A stretch of 53,710 bases of DNA, taken from NCBI GenBank assembly GCA_019352035.1, contig JABBNZ010000001.1, positions 1 through 53,710 on the forward strand, given 5' to 3'. A program made the position numbers and the translations under genes. The stretch's first letter is position 1. Every line of letters begins with the position of its first letter. Below, one piece after another: positions 28,101-36,798 of this stretch. This DNA comes from Pseudomonadota bacterium (GTDB taxonomy: Bacteria > Pseudomonadota > Gammaproteobacteria > Steroidobacterales > Steroidobacteraceae). The notes under the pieces were generated by a model. The model was not told where the DNA came from and ran no database searches. It was given only the letters and a program-made list of their open reading frames with translations.

Positions 28101-28256
28101 TGGCTGTCCGCGATTACGGGCCAGATCGGAGCGCAGTTTGTGGCGCCCACACCGTCGATGGTAAAAGTCGCCAATATCTACATTGGTGATGTGGGCGCCG
28201 CAGTGCCGCGGCTGCGGGCGGATGTTGCGGCCGCCAAGGCGGCGCTGGGACACTGA
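25125..28256 (+). CDS. Secreted sortilin/VPS10-like beta-propeller protein with BNR/Asp-box repeats
   Basis: The 1043-residue protein starts with a signal peptide (cut near ASAAS, residue 25-28). It has about ten Asp-box repeats of the form TDGGxTW, such as KTTDGGHTWKKV, KTTDGGKTWDNI, RSENGGRSWTLM and KTTDYGKTWARI. These build beta-propellers as in sortilins, sialidases and xyloglucanases. A C-terminal beta domain and helical region follow. These proteins are often labelled glycosyl hydrolases, but the catalytic residues are not evident. ATG 25125 is chosen for the signal peptide and GCGAGG site. Its codon use is visibly A/T-richer than in housekeeping neighbours. Confidence 0.85.
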   Translation: MSKVRQVLSALLLSWLAVGLSAASAASVSAVELTSALQWRSVGPYEGGRVTTVAGVAGKPNLYYAGYAGGGVWKTEDYGIHWKNISGQYFAPGTSGSVGYMAVAPSNPNVIYVGTGDSAPRNTVTTGQGMYKSTDAGKIWKYIGLGGTHTINWIVVDPNNPNIVYVAALGHLFGPNAERGVFKTTDGGHTWKKVLYVNEHTGAVTLAMDPNNPQVLYASTWQFSRRHWTFSSGGPGSGIYKTTDGGKTWDNITHNRGLPTGIFGKVGLAVAPSNPNVVYALIQTKYKPGHPGGLFRSENGGRSWTLMNDSLNITQRAFYYMRVYVDPRNPNTIYLPNVGVYVSHNGGKKLITLHPPHGDNHAFWINPNNPQMLIEGNDGGATVSLDGGKSWSSEDNQPTGQFYHADLDNQFPFRIYGAQQDRNSNVGPSAVPFGKIPQVWTHVEGGEMSWVVPTPRKPWITYGEGYYSLLWKENRRTGIVTAVTPWPDDKFGHAGIHVRYRTGWKHHAVVFAPGDPHMLLMGANVLFESADAGLKWKIISPDLTRHDRSKLLRPGGPISADVTSEEMFDTISTIGVSPIKNSIIWVGSDDGLVHVTTDGGGHWSEVRPPSLPTWSTITCVEPSHTDPGAAYVSASRYAWDDFHPYVYKTTDYGKTWARITTGLPDNEYVESVRQDPDDPSLLLAGTSATVYMSLDDGGQWQPMTLNLPAVRVNDIEFQPEQHAVVIATFGRAFWVLDNLQFLEQLRTADVPGNAAYLFKPQQTWLTKLGGVGFGGAGIGGENWKAGAAVFFHLPADYNGSTTVKLSFTTANGKLIRTFTLPVKPRKRNPMFGGPAPKLVKLHPGMNRFQWNLRYPNAVEIKGVFHSFFAAARPVGPEVLPGTYYAVLSYGGNTQKQPFVVKLDPRLHTTQAELQQRFDLLMHIRDAITRLDTNVNAAIDARGALEKGQANRSVSGRKAQEALASLNRDIDSSVNLKIQSGEGALVYAPRLRAWLSAITGQIGAQFVAPTPSMVKVANIYIGDVGAAVPRLRADVAAAKAALGH

Positions 28257-28285
28257 CGCACGGAGTTTCGCAAGAGCAGTGTTGA

Positions 28286-28330
28286 ATCCCGTCCATACCG
28301 AGACACTCTTGGTATGGACGGGATCTTTTC
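28286..28330 (+). terminator. Terminator after the sortilin-like gene
   Basis: ATCCCGTCCATACC and GGTATGGACGGGAT form a perfect 14 bp stem, extended inside by AGA/TCT pairs, and CTTTTC follows. It lies 30 bp after the stop codon. Confidence 0.85.
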
Positions 28331-28466
28331 AGGATGCGCGTTGCAAAGCCGTCCGGGCAAGTCCGATGGGGGCATGGATCCAGACGAGCCTGCCGCGCGC
28401 CCGGAGCCTGACGAACTGCTCGACCGCACGGGATCGCAGCCTGCGACGCTTCCCGGCTGCGACCGG

Positions 28467-28937
28467 TCAGATGATGCGACCGCGACGCCTGACCACGGAC
28501 TTCAGCACGAAGCTCGATTGGATACGTGAGACGACGGGCACCCGGGTGAGCCGGGCGAGCATTGCCTGGTAATGATCTAGATCGCGCACGACGACACGCA
28601 GCAGATAGTCGAAATCGCCGGTCATCTGGAAGCAGCTCGCCACCTCCTCGAGCTCCTGCACCCGGGCTTCAAAGACCGCCAACGCGTCCTCCGATTGTCT
28701 TTCCAAGGATATCGAGACAAAAGCGCCGATCCCTCCGATGAGGCGTCGCTCATCGAGATTGGCGGAGTATCCCTGGATGAGACCGCTCTGCTCCAGACGG
28801 CGTACACGCCGCAGGGTCGGGGTGAGTGACAACCCGACCGCATCGGCGAGCTCACGCCAGCTGATCCGACCTTCCGCCGTCAGGAGATTGAGGATCTTCA
28901 AGTCGTATGCATCGAGTTGATCCGCCTTGACTGTCAT
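28467..28937 (-). CDS. Lrp/AsnC-family transcriptional regulator
   Basis: The 156-residue protein has an N-terminal helix-turn-helix (about residues 18-48, ISWRELADAVGLSLTPTLRR) and a C-terminal ligand-binding domain (GDFDYLLRVVVRDLDHYQAM). It likely responds to an amino acid and regulates metabolism or transport. ATG 28937 is preferred over an upstream in-frame ATG because GAGGTGA lies 7 nt before it and the length then fits the family. An A/T-rich TATTAT box on the same strand at 29089-29084 may be its -10 region. It points towards the sortilin-like gene. Confidence 0.9.
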   Translation of the reverse strand: MTVKADQLDAYDLKILNLLTAEGRISWRELADAVGLSLTPTLRRVRRLEQSGLIQGYSANLDERRLIGGIGAFVSISLERQSEDALAVFEARVQELEEVASCFQMTGDFDYLLRVVVRDLDHYQAMLARLTRVPVVSRIQSSFVLKSVVRRRGRII

Positions 28938-29170
28938 CGCGTTCACCTCGGCTGTCCTGGTCTCGTCACGCCTGTCGCCCGCAGTCATTGGCGGAGCGCG
29001 GTCGTTAGTCCTTCCAGCCCACCCAGAGGTAGTCCACCATCCGAGCGGAATTCGCATGCGCACTAATGCAAAGGGCCGGTAAAATAATAAACTATCCTCA
29101 CTGCCGTCCGAACCTTATTCGAACAAGTTGACGTCGCCGGGCCGACTTTGGACTCTCCACGGCGGTGTAA

Positions 29171-29404
29171 GCAGCTGATCGAGCGGAGTTTTCTCGAAAT
29201 AGCTCAAGGTCACAATCGGATTCGCGGGTGCTGCTTGATCCGTTTGAAGAACAGTTCCGCCTACCGGCGGATTTTGGAGAGCTGACAGAACGTGAGCGGC
29301 ACGAGATCCAGAGGGTTGGTGACGAACACCGGCTTCTAGCCGCTCCCGGGTTCTTTGAAAGCGATGCGGCGCAACGGCTTCGGAGGTCCCCGTTTGGCAT
29401 TTAA
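29171..29404 (+). pseudogene. Unrecognised protein-coding remnant
   Basis: This frame is open for 77 codons after a stop at 29168 and ends with TAA at 29402-29404; there is no plausible start. It reads protein-like, e.g. LLDPFEEQFRLPADFGELTE and GDEHRLLAAPGFFESDAAQ. I do not recognise the family. Its position among other remnants suggests a truncated gene. Confidence 0.35.
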
Positions 29405-29477
29405 GACAGCGAGCGGATCGTGTGGATGAAGATCAGGCCGCTGCTCCGATCGGTCTTGCGCCCACGCGAGCGGTTGC

Positions 29478-29664
29478 AACCTCGGAGCCGATCTCGAAGC
29501 GCGTGCCACCCCCCGGGCGGCCGCCTCGCCAATCTGCGCATCGCGAGCAGGCGCAGGCTCGGGATCGGACTGACCCCGCCGGGAGCCGGTGGCGGACCAA
29601 TCCCCCTGGGACCGTTCCCCGGGAGCCGGCGAGCGGAAAGACTTTCGACGATGACATCTCTGAC
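29478..29664 (+). pseudogene. Broken second ssb gene
   Basis: The first part, read with one frame change, gives NLGADLEARATP then PPGGRLANLRIAS, matching [12 protein letters not shown] and [12 protein letters not shown] of the intact ssb. After a large internal deletion, GAGCGGAAAGACTTTCGACG resembles the intact GAGCGGGAAGACTTCGACGA, i.e. the start of the acidic tip with one inserted T. Most of the OB fold is missing and no start is preserved, so it is non-functional. A second ssb often rides on mobile elements, so it may be the trace of one. Confidence 0.65.
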
Positions 29665-29791
29665 TGCTCCGGGGCCTCCCGACGTGGCTGCAAGCCACTG
29701 AATACACAGCTATTCCCCCGTAGCTCTGCCGCGGCGTGCGGTGCTCGTGCGGCACGGCGCCGGAGGCCGTAGAATGGGGTGATTCCCGCCT

Positions 29792-31117
29792 ATGTCCCGC
29801 CGCTACTTCATCAAGACCTTCGGCTGCCAGATGAACGAGTACGACTCCGCCCGGATGGCGGACGTGCTCGAGGCTGGCGCGGGCCTGGCCCGCACGGAAG
29901 ACCCGGCCGAGGCCGACGTGCTGCTGATGAACACCTGCTCCGTGCGCGAGAAGGCGCAGGAAAAAGTGTTCTCCATGCTCGGGGAGTGGCGGCAATTCAA
30001 AGCGCAGCGGCCGCACGTCCTCATCGGCGTGGGCGGGTGCGTCGCCAGCCAGGAAGGCGAGGGCATCACGCGGCGGGCACCTTTCGTCGATCTGGTGTTC
30101 GGCCCGCAGACCCTGCATCGTCTGCCTGAAATGATCGCGGAGCTGCGCCGTACCGGCCGCTCCGTGGTCGATGTCAGCTTTCCGGAGATCGAGAAGTTCG
30201 ACCGCCTGCCGGAGCCGCGCGCCGAGGGTGCCACGGCGTTCGTGTCGGTCATGGAGGGCTGCAGCCGCTACTGCAGCTTCTGCATCGTGCCGTACACCCG
30301 CGGGGACGAGATCAGCCGCCCGCTCGAGTCCGTGCTGCAGGAGGTCCGTCAGCTCGGGAGCCAAGGCGTGCGGGAGGTGACCCTCCTCGGTCAGAATGTC
30401 AACGCGTACGCGGGGCCCATGGCGGATGGCGCGGTCGTGGATCTGGCCACGCTGATCCATCACGTCGCCGCAGTGCCCGGCATCGAGCGGATCCGCTTCA
30501 CCACCTCGCATCCCCTGGAGCTCACCGACAGCCTGATCGAGGCCTTCGCGCACGTTCCGCAGCTCGCCAACCACCTGCACCTGCCGGTGCAGAGCGGCTC
30601 CGACCGGGTGCTGGCGCTCATGAAGCGCGGCTACACGGCCATTGAATTCAAGGAGAAGGTCCGCAAGCTGAGGAATGTGCGCCCGGACATCTGCATTTCC
30701 TCCGATTTCATCGTCGGCTTCCCCGGAGAGAGCGAACGCGACTTCGAGGCGACGCTCGCGCTCGTGCGCGACGTCGGTTTCGACCAGTCGTTCAGCTTCA
30801 TCTACAGCCGCCGTCCCGGCACGCCCGCGGCCTCGCTTCCCGATGAGACACCGGCCGAGGTCAAGCAGGAGCGTCTGGTGCGGCTTCAGGCGCAGCTCGA
30901 TGCCCAGGCGCACGCCATCAGTGAGCGCATGGTGGGCACGGTGCAGCGCGTGCTGGTGGAGCGGCCCGCGAAGAAGGATGGCCGCGAGCTCGCCGGCAGG
31001 ACCGAGAACAACCGCTGGGTCAACTTCGGCGGTCCCGCCGAGCTCATCGGCCGCTTCGCCCCGATCGTCGTGACCGATGCCTTGCGGCACAGCCTGCGCG
31101 GACGCCTGTGTCAGTAA
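29792..31117 (+). CDS. miaB: tRNA-2-methylthio-N6-dimethylallyladenosine synthase
   Basis: The 441-residue protein has the N-terminal methylthiotransferase domain with Cys in [16 protein letters not shown] and GVGGCVA, a radical SAM domain with CSRYCSFC (about residues 154-161) and a C-terminal TRAM domain. It adds the methylthio group to i6A37 of tRNAs using two iron-sulfur clusters. The last 10 nt overlap phoH. It begins the conserved miaB-phoH-ybeY-corC-lnt run. Confidence 0.97.
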   Translation: MSRRYFIKTFGCQMNEYDSARMADVLEAGAGLARTEDPAEADVLLMNTCSVREKAQEKVFSMLGEWRQFKAQRPHVLIGVGGCVASQEGEGITRRAPFVDLVFGPQTLHRLPEMIAELRRTGRSVVDVSFPEIEKFDRLPEPRAEGATAFVSVMEGCSRYCSFCIVPYTRGDEISRPLESVLQEVRQLGSQGVREVTLLGQNVNAYAGPMADGAVVDLATLIHHVAAVPGIERIRFTTSHPLELTDSLIEAFAHVPQLANHLHLPVQSGSDRVLALMKRGYTAIEFKEKVRKLRNVRPDICISSDFIVGFPGESERDFEATLALVRDVGFDQSFSFIYSRRPGTPAASLPDETPAEVKQERLVRLQAQLDAQAHAISERMVGTVQRVLVERPAKKDGRELAGRTENNRWVNFGGPAELIGRFAPIVVTDALRHSLRGRLCQ

Positions 31118-32085
31118 CCGTTCCCGAGGCACTGCGCGAGTTCGATCTGCAGCCGTCGGACAACGCACGGCTGGCCAATCTTTGTGGTCCGCTCGATGAG
31201 AACCTGCGCCTGCTCGAGGCGCGCCTCGACGTGCAGATCCGCCGCCGCGGCGACAACTTCCGGGTAGTCGGCGCGCAGGCCGGCAGCGCCGAGGGCATCC
31301 TGCAGGAGCTCTTCGCCCTCGCGAAAGAGGAGGAAGTCACGCCGGAGCGCGTGCACCTCGCGCTGCGGGAGCGCGAGTCCGGCGAGGCACCGGCGGATAT
31401 CGAGCCGGAGGAGCGCGCCATCCGCGTGCCGCGGGGGGGCATCCGCGCGCGCGGCCATCACCAGCGTGAGTACCTGGCGCATATCCGCAGCCGCGACCTG
31501 ACATTCGGCATCGGCCCGGCGGGGACGGGCAAGACGTACCTCGCCGTGGCGTGTGCGGTGGAGGCGCTGCAGGCCGAGACGATCCGGCGCATCATCCTGG
31601 TGCGGCCCGCGGTGGAGGCTGGTGAGCGGCTGGGGTTCCTGCCCGGCGACCTCACGCAGAAGGTCGACCCCTACCTGCGTCCGATCTACGACGCGCTCTA
31701 CGAAATGCTGGGCTTCGACCGGGTGTCGCGCTTCATCGAGCGCAACGTCATCGAGGTGGCACCGCTCGCCTTCATGCGCGGGCGCTCCCTCAACGATTCG
31801 TTCATCATCCTCGATGAGGCGCAGAACACCACCGTCGAGCAGATGAAGATGTTCCTGACACGCATCGGCTTCGGCTCGAGAGCCGTGGTCACGGGCGATG
31901 TAACCCAGACGGACCTGCCCGCGGGCCGGCAGTCCGGTCTGAGCCACGTCATCGGGGTTCTGCGGGGCGTGGACGGTGTAGCATTCACATTCTTCGACGC
32001 CCGTGACGTCGTGCGTCATCCCCTGGTGCAGCGCATCGTGCAGGCGTACGAGTCGCGCACCGGCTCCCGGGAGCAGCAGACTTGA
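31108..32085 (+). CDS. ybeZ: PhoH-like ATPase (YbeZ)
   Basis: The 325-residue protein has a Walker A motif [12 protein letters not shown] (about residues 135-146) and the Walker B-like [11 protein letters not shown], typical of the PhoH family. It is thought to act with YbeY in RNA metabolism and ribosome maturation. The start is GTG at 31108, overlapping the end of miaB. Its stop overlaps the ybeY start. Confidence 0.93.
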   Translation: MSVTVPEALREFDLQPSDNARLANLCGPLDENLRLLEARLDVQIRRRGDNFRVVGAQAGSAEGILQELFALAKEEEVTPERVHLALRERESGEAPADIEPEERAIRVPRGGIRARGHHQREYLAHIRSRDLTFGIGPAGTGKTYLAVACAVEALQAETIRRIILVRPAVEAGERLGFLPGDLTQKVDPYLRPIYDALYEMLGFDRVSRFIERNVIEVAPLAFMRGRSLNDSFIILDEAQNTTVEQMKMFLTRIGFGSRAVVTGDVTQTDLPAGRQSGLSHVIGVLRGVDGVAFTFFDARDVVRHPLVQRIVQAYESRTGSREQQT

Positions 32086-32558
32086 GAGCGCCGAGCCGGA
32101 AATTGCAGGTTGATGTGCAACGGCGTGTCCGGTCTTGGGCGCCCGGCGCCCGTGATATCGCCGTGTGGGCTGGCGCGGCCATCGGCGCTGGCGCTGCCGG
32201 CGAGCTCGGCGTGCGCGTGGTCGGGTCCGCCGAGAGCCGGCGCCTCAACGCCCGCTATCGCGGCAAGGATAAGCCGACCAATGTGCTGTCGTTTGCGCCG
32301 GCGCCGCTGCCGGCCGGCGCGCCGGCGGCCGGTGATGTGCGCCCGCTCGGCGACCTGGTGATTTGCGCGCAGGTGGTGCGCTCGGAGGCACGCGAGCAGC
32401 GCAAGCCGCTCGCGGCCCACTGGGCGCACCTGGTGGTGCACGGCGCGCTGCACCTCATCGGCTACGACCACGAGCGCGAGGCCGAGGCGAAGCGAATGGA
32501 GCGTCGCGAGATCGCGGTGCTGCGCCGCCTCGGCTTCTCCAACCCGTACAGCATCTGA
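32082..32558 (+). CDS. ybeY: Endoribonuclease YbeY, 16S rRNA maturation
   Basis: The 158-residue protein has the zinc motif HGALHLIGYDH (about residues 125-135), with three His as ligands, and NVLSFAPAPL. YbeY helps form the 3' end of 16S rRNA and acts in ribosome quality control. The start is TTG within the phoH stop (TTGA), indicating translational coupling. Confidence 0.94.
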   Translation: MRAPSRKLQVDVQRRVRSWAPGARDIAVWAGAAIGAGAAGELGVRVVGSAESRRLNARYRGKDKPTNVLSFAPAPLPAGAPAAGDVRPLGDLVICAQVVRSEAREQRKPLAAHWAHLVVHGALHLIGYDHEREAEAKRMERREIAVLRRLGFSNPYSI

Positions 32559-32560
32559 GC

Positions 32561-33444
<884 letters not shown>

Positions 33445-33448
<4 letters not shown>

Positions 33449-35076
33449 GCTCCCGCCGCCTTGCCGCCGTCGCCGCTGCGCCGCGTGCGGAGTCTCCTTT
33501 GGCCTCCCCCGGCGCGCCGCGACGCCTGATCGCCGTGCTCCCGGGCCGTGCGGCGCTCGCGCGCAGGGCGCTGGCCTTCGGCGCGGGCGCTGTGCTCGCG
33601 AGCGCGTTCGCGCCGCTCGAATGGTGGCCGTTCGCCATCCTCTGTCCCGCGGTGTTGATGTGGCTCTGGGAGGATGCGTCGCCGCGGGACGCGGCCGGAA
33701 CCGGATTCTGGTTCAGCTTCGGCACCTTCCTCGCCGGCACCTACTGGCTCTATGTCAGCATCCACGACCTGGGCAAGGCGCCCGTCTGGCTTACCATAGC
33801 GCTCATGCTGGGCCTCGTCGGCATCATGGCCCTCTACAACGCGCTGATCGGCTACACGGTGGCGCGGTGGCTGCCGCGCCAGGGGATGTGGCGCTGGCTG
33901 ATCGGGATGCCGGCGGCGTGGCTGCTCGTGGAGTGGTGGCGCGGCTGGTTCCTGTCGGGATTCTCGTGGCTGTCGCTCGGCTACTCGCAGACCGACACGT
34001 GGCTCGCCCGATTCGCACCGATCCTCGGGGTCTACGGGATCACCCTGCTGCTGCTCGTGAGCGCGGGCGCGCTGGTCGCGCTCCTGCGGGGCAACACTCG
34101 CGCGCGTCTGACTGCCGCGGTCGCGCTGGTCGTGCCCTGGGCCGCAGGCGCGGCCCTGGGCCCGGTCCGCTGGACCCATCCCTCCGGCGCCCCCGTCTCC
34201 GTCGCGGTCATCCAGGCGGACATCCCGCAGCAGGAGAAATGGCAGAACCGCTACCAGGACAAGATCCTCGATCGTTACCGGACGATGACCGAGTCGGCGC
34301 TCGGCACGAAGCTGATCGTATGGCCGGAGGCGGCGCTGCCGGCGCCCGCGAACAACCTGCTGCCCTACATCGAGCTGATGGACCGCGAGACGCAGTCCCG
34401 CGGCTCCTCGCTCGTGATGGGAGTGGTGCGCGCTTCAGCGGACGGTGAGCATTACTACGACTCGATCCTCGCCCTCGGGAAGAAGGCGAGCTGGTATTCC
34501 AAGGACCACCTGGTGCCATTCGCGGAATTCTTCCCCGTGCCGCATTTCGTGCGCAACTGGCTGCGTCTGATGAGCCTGCCGTACGAGAGCTTCAGCCGGG
34601 GCGGCACGCACCAGTCCCCGCTGCCGGTGGCCGGGCTCGAGCTCGGGCCGACCGTTTGCTACGAGGTCGGTTACGGCAGCTACATGCTGAACATGCTGCC
34701 CAAGGCCGATGCGCTGGTGAACGTCACTAACGATGCCTGGTTCGGACACTCCTCGGCCCGATACGAGCAATTCCAGATGGCCCGCATGCGCGCGCTGGAG
34801 GAGGGCCGCAGCATGATCGTCGCCACCAACAACGGCCTCTCCGCGATCATCGGGCCCCGCGGCCGCGTCCTGGCTTCGGCGCCGCCTTATCAACGCTATG
34901 TGCTGCGATCTTCCGTCACGCCCAGGGCCGGGCTCACCCCGTACGCGCGCGTCGGCAACTGGCTGATCGTCAGCCTTTGCGCTCTCGGCCTCGCCGGCGC
35001 GCTCTGGGCCGGCGCCCGGCGGCGGCGCACAGGCACGGGCAGCGCTCATCCTCTCCACACCCGGAGTTCGACATGA
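33445..35076 (+). CDS. lnt: Apolipoprotein N-acyltransferase
   Basis: The 543-residue inner-membrane protein has about eight N-terminal and one C-terminal membrane segments and a periplasmic nitrilase-fold domain. Its catalytic triad is visible as Glu295 (VWPEAAL), Lys353 (YSKDHLVPF) and Cys405 (TVCYEVG). It adds the third acyl chain to lipoproteins. An N-terminal extension of about 30 residues precedes the first membrane helix. Its TGA overlaps the ATG of the next gene. Confidence 0.96.
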
Positions 35077-36536
35077 CTACTTCTGGGACCGCGCGTGCTC
35101 GCGCGGCACTGACTTCCTGGACGATCGCCGCATTCACCGCGTGCTCGCTGCTGTGCGCGCAGGCGGCATCCGCGGCCACTGCCGCTGCCGCCTCCACGGC
35201 GCAATGCACGCCGGGCGGCGTGGCGGCGCTGCCGGACTTCTCGCCGCTGATCGCCAAGTACGGTCCGGCGGTCGTCAACATCGAGGTGGTGGAGAAAGCG
35301 CCCCCTGCGGGCGCGCAGGCCAACGATCCGCTCAACGACTTCTTCCGCCGCTTCGGTATTCCGGTACCGGGAGGGCGCAACGAGCGGCCGGTGCGCGGCG
35401 CGGGCTCGGGCTTCATCGTGAGCCCCGATGGCTACATCCTCACCAACCGCCACGTCGTGGAGGGGGCGAGCGAGGTGAAGGTGCGGCTGCTCGATCAGCG
35501 CGAATTCACGGCGAAGGTGGTGGGAACGGATGAGCGCACCGATATCGCGGTGCTGAAGATCGCGGCGACCGGGCTGCCGGTGGTGCGTTTCGGCGCTCCC
35601 GCGACGCTGCGGCCCGGGCAGTGGGTGCTTGCGATCGGCTCGCCCTTCGGATTCCAGAACAGCGCGACCGCGGGCATCGTGAGCGCGGTCGGCCGGTCGC
35701 TCCCCAGCGAGAACTACGTGCCCTTCATCCAGACCGACGTGCCGGTGAACCCGGGCAACTCGGGCGGTCCGCTCTTCAACATGCAGGGCGAGGTGGTCGG
35801 GATCAACTCGCAGATCTTCAGCCGCACCGGCGGGTTCATGGGAGTCTCGTTCGCCATTCCGATCGATGTGGCCCAGAACGTCGAGCAGCAGATCATCCGG
35901 GTGGGCCACGTGGTGCGCGGCATGATCGGGGTCACCATCCAGGAGGTGACGGCGAACCTGGCCGACTCGTTCGGCTTGAGCAGTCCGCGCGGGGCGCTGG
36001 TGAGCTCGGTGGAGCGCAAGGGGCCGGCGGCGGCGGCAGGGCTCCAGCCGGGGGATGTGGTGCTGGCGGTCGACGGACACCCTATCGGGCGCTTCGGCGA
36101 GCTGTCGAACCGCATATCGGCCATGCGGCCGGGGTCGCAGGCCGAGCTGTTGCTGTGGCGGGACCGGCGGGACAAGACCGTGCAGGTGCGGGTGGTGGAG
36201 CTGAAGGAGCCGCGGACGGCGGAGGCGGGCAGCGGGGCTGCGCGGCCGGCGCCCGCTGTGCACAAGCCCAACGCGCTGGGGCTTTCGGTGAGACCGCTGA
36301 ACGCACAGGAGAAGGCTGAGGCGCAGACCAGCGGGAATCTGGTGGTCGAGGGGGTCTCGGGGGCGGCTGAGCTCGGGGGGGTGATGCCGGGGGATATCAT
36401 TCTGGGGCTCGACGGACGGCCGATCAGCACGGTGGATCAGCTGGAGGCGGCGGCGAAGCGCAAGCAGCACAAGAGCGTGGCGCTGCTGGTTCAGCGGGAG
36501 TCGCAGCAGCTTTTCCTGCCTGTCAGGGTGCCTTAG
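35073..36536 (+). CDS. Do-like periplasmic serine protease (DegP/DegQ/MucD type)
   Basis: The 487-residue protein has a signal peptide (about residues 1-35), a trypsin-like domain with His127 (TNRHVV), Asp157 (RTDIAVLKI) and Ser230 (NPGNSGGPLF), and two PDZ domains (about 290-390 and 400-485). It degrades or refolds damaged proteins in the periplasm. The ATG overlaps the lnt stop (ATGA). The gene is not usually part of the miaB-lnt run, so the tight fusion to lnt is noteworthy: it would be made together with lipoprotein maturation. Confidence 0.94.
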   Translation: MTTSGTARARAALTSWTIAAFTACSLLCAQAASAATAAAASTAQCTPGGVAALPDFSPLIAKYGPAVVNIEVVEKAPPAGAQANDPLNDFFRRFGIPVPGGRNERPVRGAGSGFIVSPDGYILTNRHVVEGASEVKVRLLDQREFTAKVVGTDERTDIAVLKIAATGLPVVRFGAPATLRPGQWVLAIGSPFGFQNSATAGIVSAVGRSLPSENYVPFIQTDVPVNPGNSGGPLFNMQGEVVGINSQIFSRTGGFMGVSFAIPIDVAQNVEQQIIRVGHVVRGMIGVTIQEVTANLADSFGLSSPRGALVSSVERKGPAAAAGLQPGDVVLAVDGHPIGRFGELSNRISAMRPGSQAELLLWRDRRDKTVQVRVVELKEPRTAEAGSGAARPAPAVHKPNALGLSVRPLNAQEKAEAQTSGNLVVEGVSGAAELGGVMPGDIILGLDGRPISTVDQLEAAAKRKQHKSVALLVQRESQQLFLPVRVP

Positions 36537-36798
36537 CCGCATTCGGCCGCGGCGCCTCGGCTGCAAAGGCGTTTTCCGGGAACGCCGTGAATCTCGGTCT
36601 GAGGGCCGGCCCGGTTGCGTCATCGACCGCGCGGCCGTTTCCCGGCGCATTTGCGCCTCCGATGACGGATCTCAGGGAAGGCGGCTTGGGGGCCGCTCAA
36701 TCACTTGCTTGCGCACGGTGAAGGCCCTAATGCAGCCGAGGCGCCGCTCGTTCGTGTAAATTGCGGGGCTTTCCGAGGCTCATTCAGGCGTTTTTCAG
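36537..36798. other. Intergenic region before leuS
   Basis: These 262 bp contain no gene. A small inverted repeat, GGCGTTTTCCGGGAACGCC (36571-36589), follows the protease gene and may be a weak terminator. A TAAATT box (36757-36762) about 36 bp before leuS may be its -10 region, without a clear -35. Confidence 0.4.

Larger units (their letters stand above)
28938..29791. other. Decayed intergenic stretch between the Lrp-type gene and miaB
   Basis: No intact gene is supported in these 854 bp. It holds an A/T-rich segment (29,080-29,095), an open frame without a start codon (29171-29404) and a broken ssb-like sequence (29478-29664). The last 120 bp are the upstream region of miaB, with a TAGAAT box at 29770-29775 as possible -10. 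Confidence 0.6.

Noticed and set aside
25557-28253. An 898-codon open frame opposite the sortilin-like gene
   Set aside because: Antisense shadow. The plus strand has a signal peptide and Asp-box repeats; the minus strand shows no motif or ribosome binding site.
35046-36650. A 534-codon minus-strand frame opposite the Do-like protease
   Set aside because: Arg/His/Pro-rich shadow of a gene with a complete catalytic triad on the plus strand.
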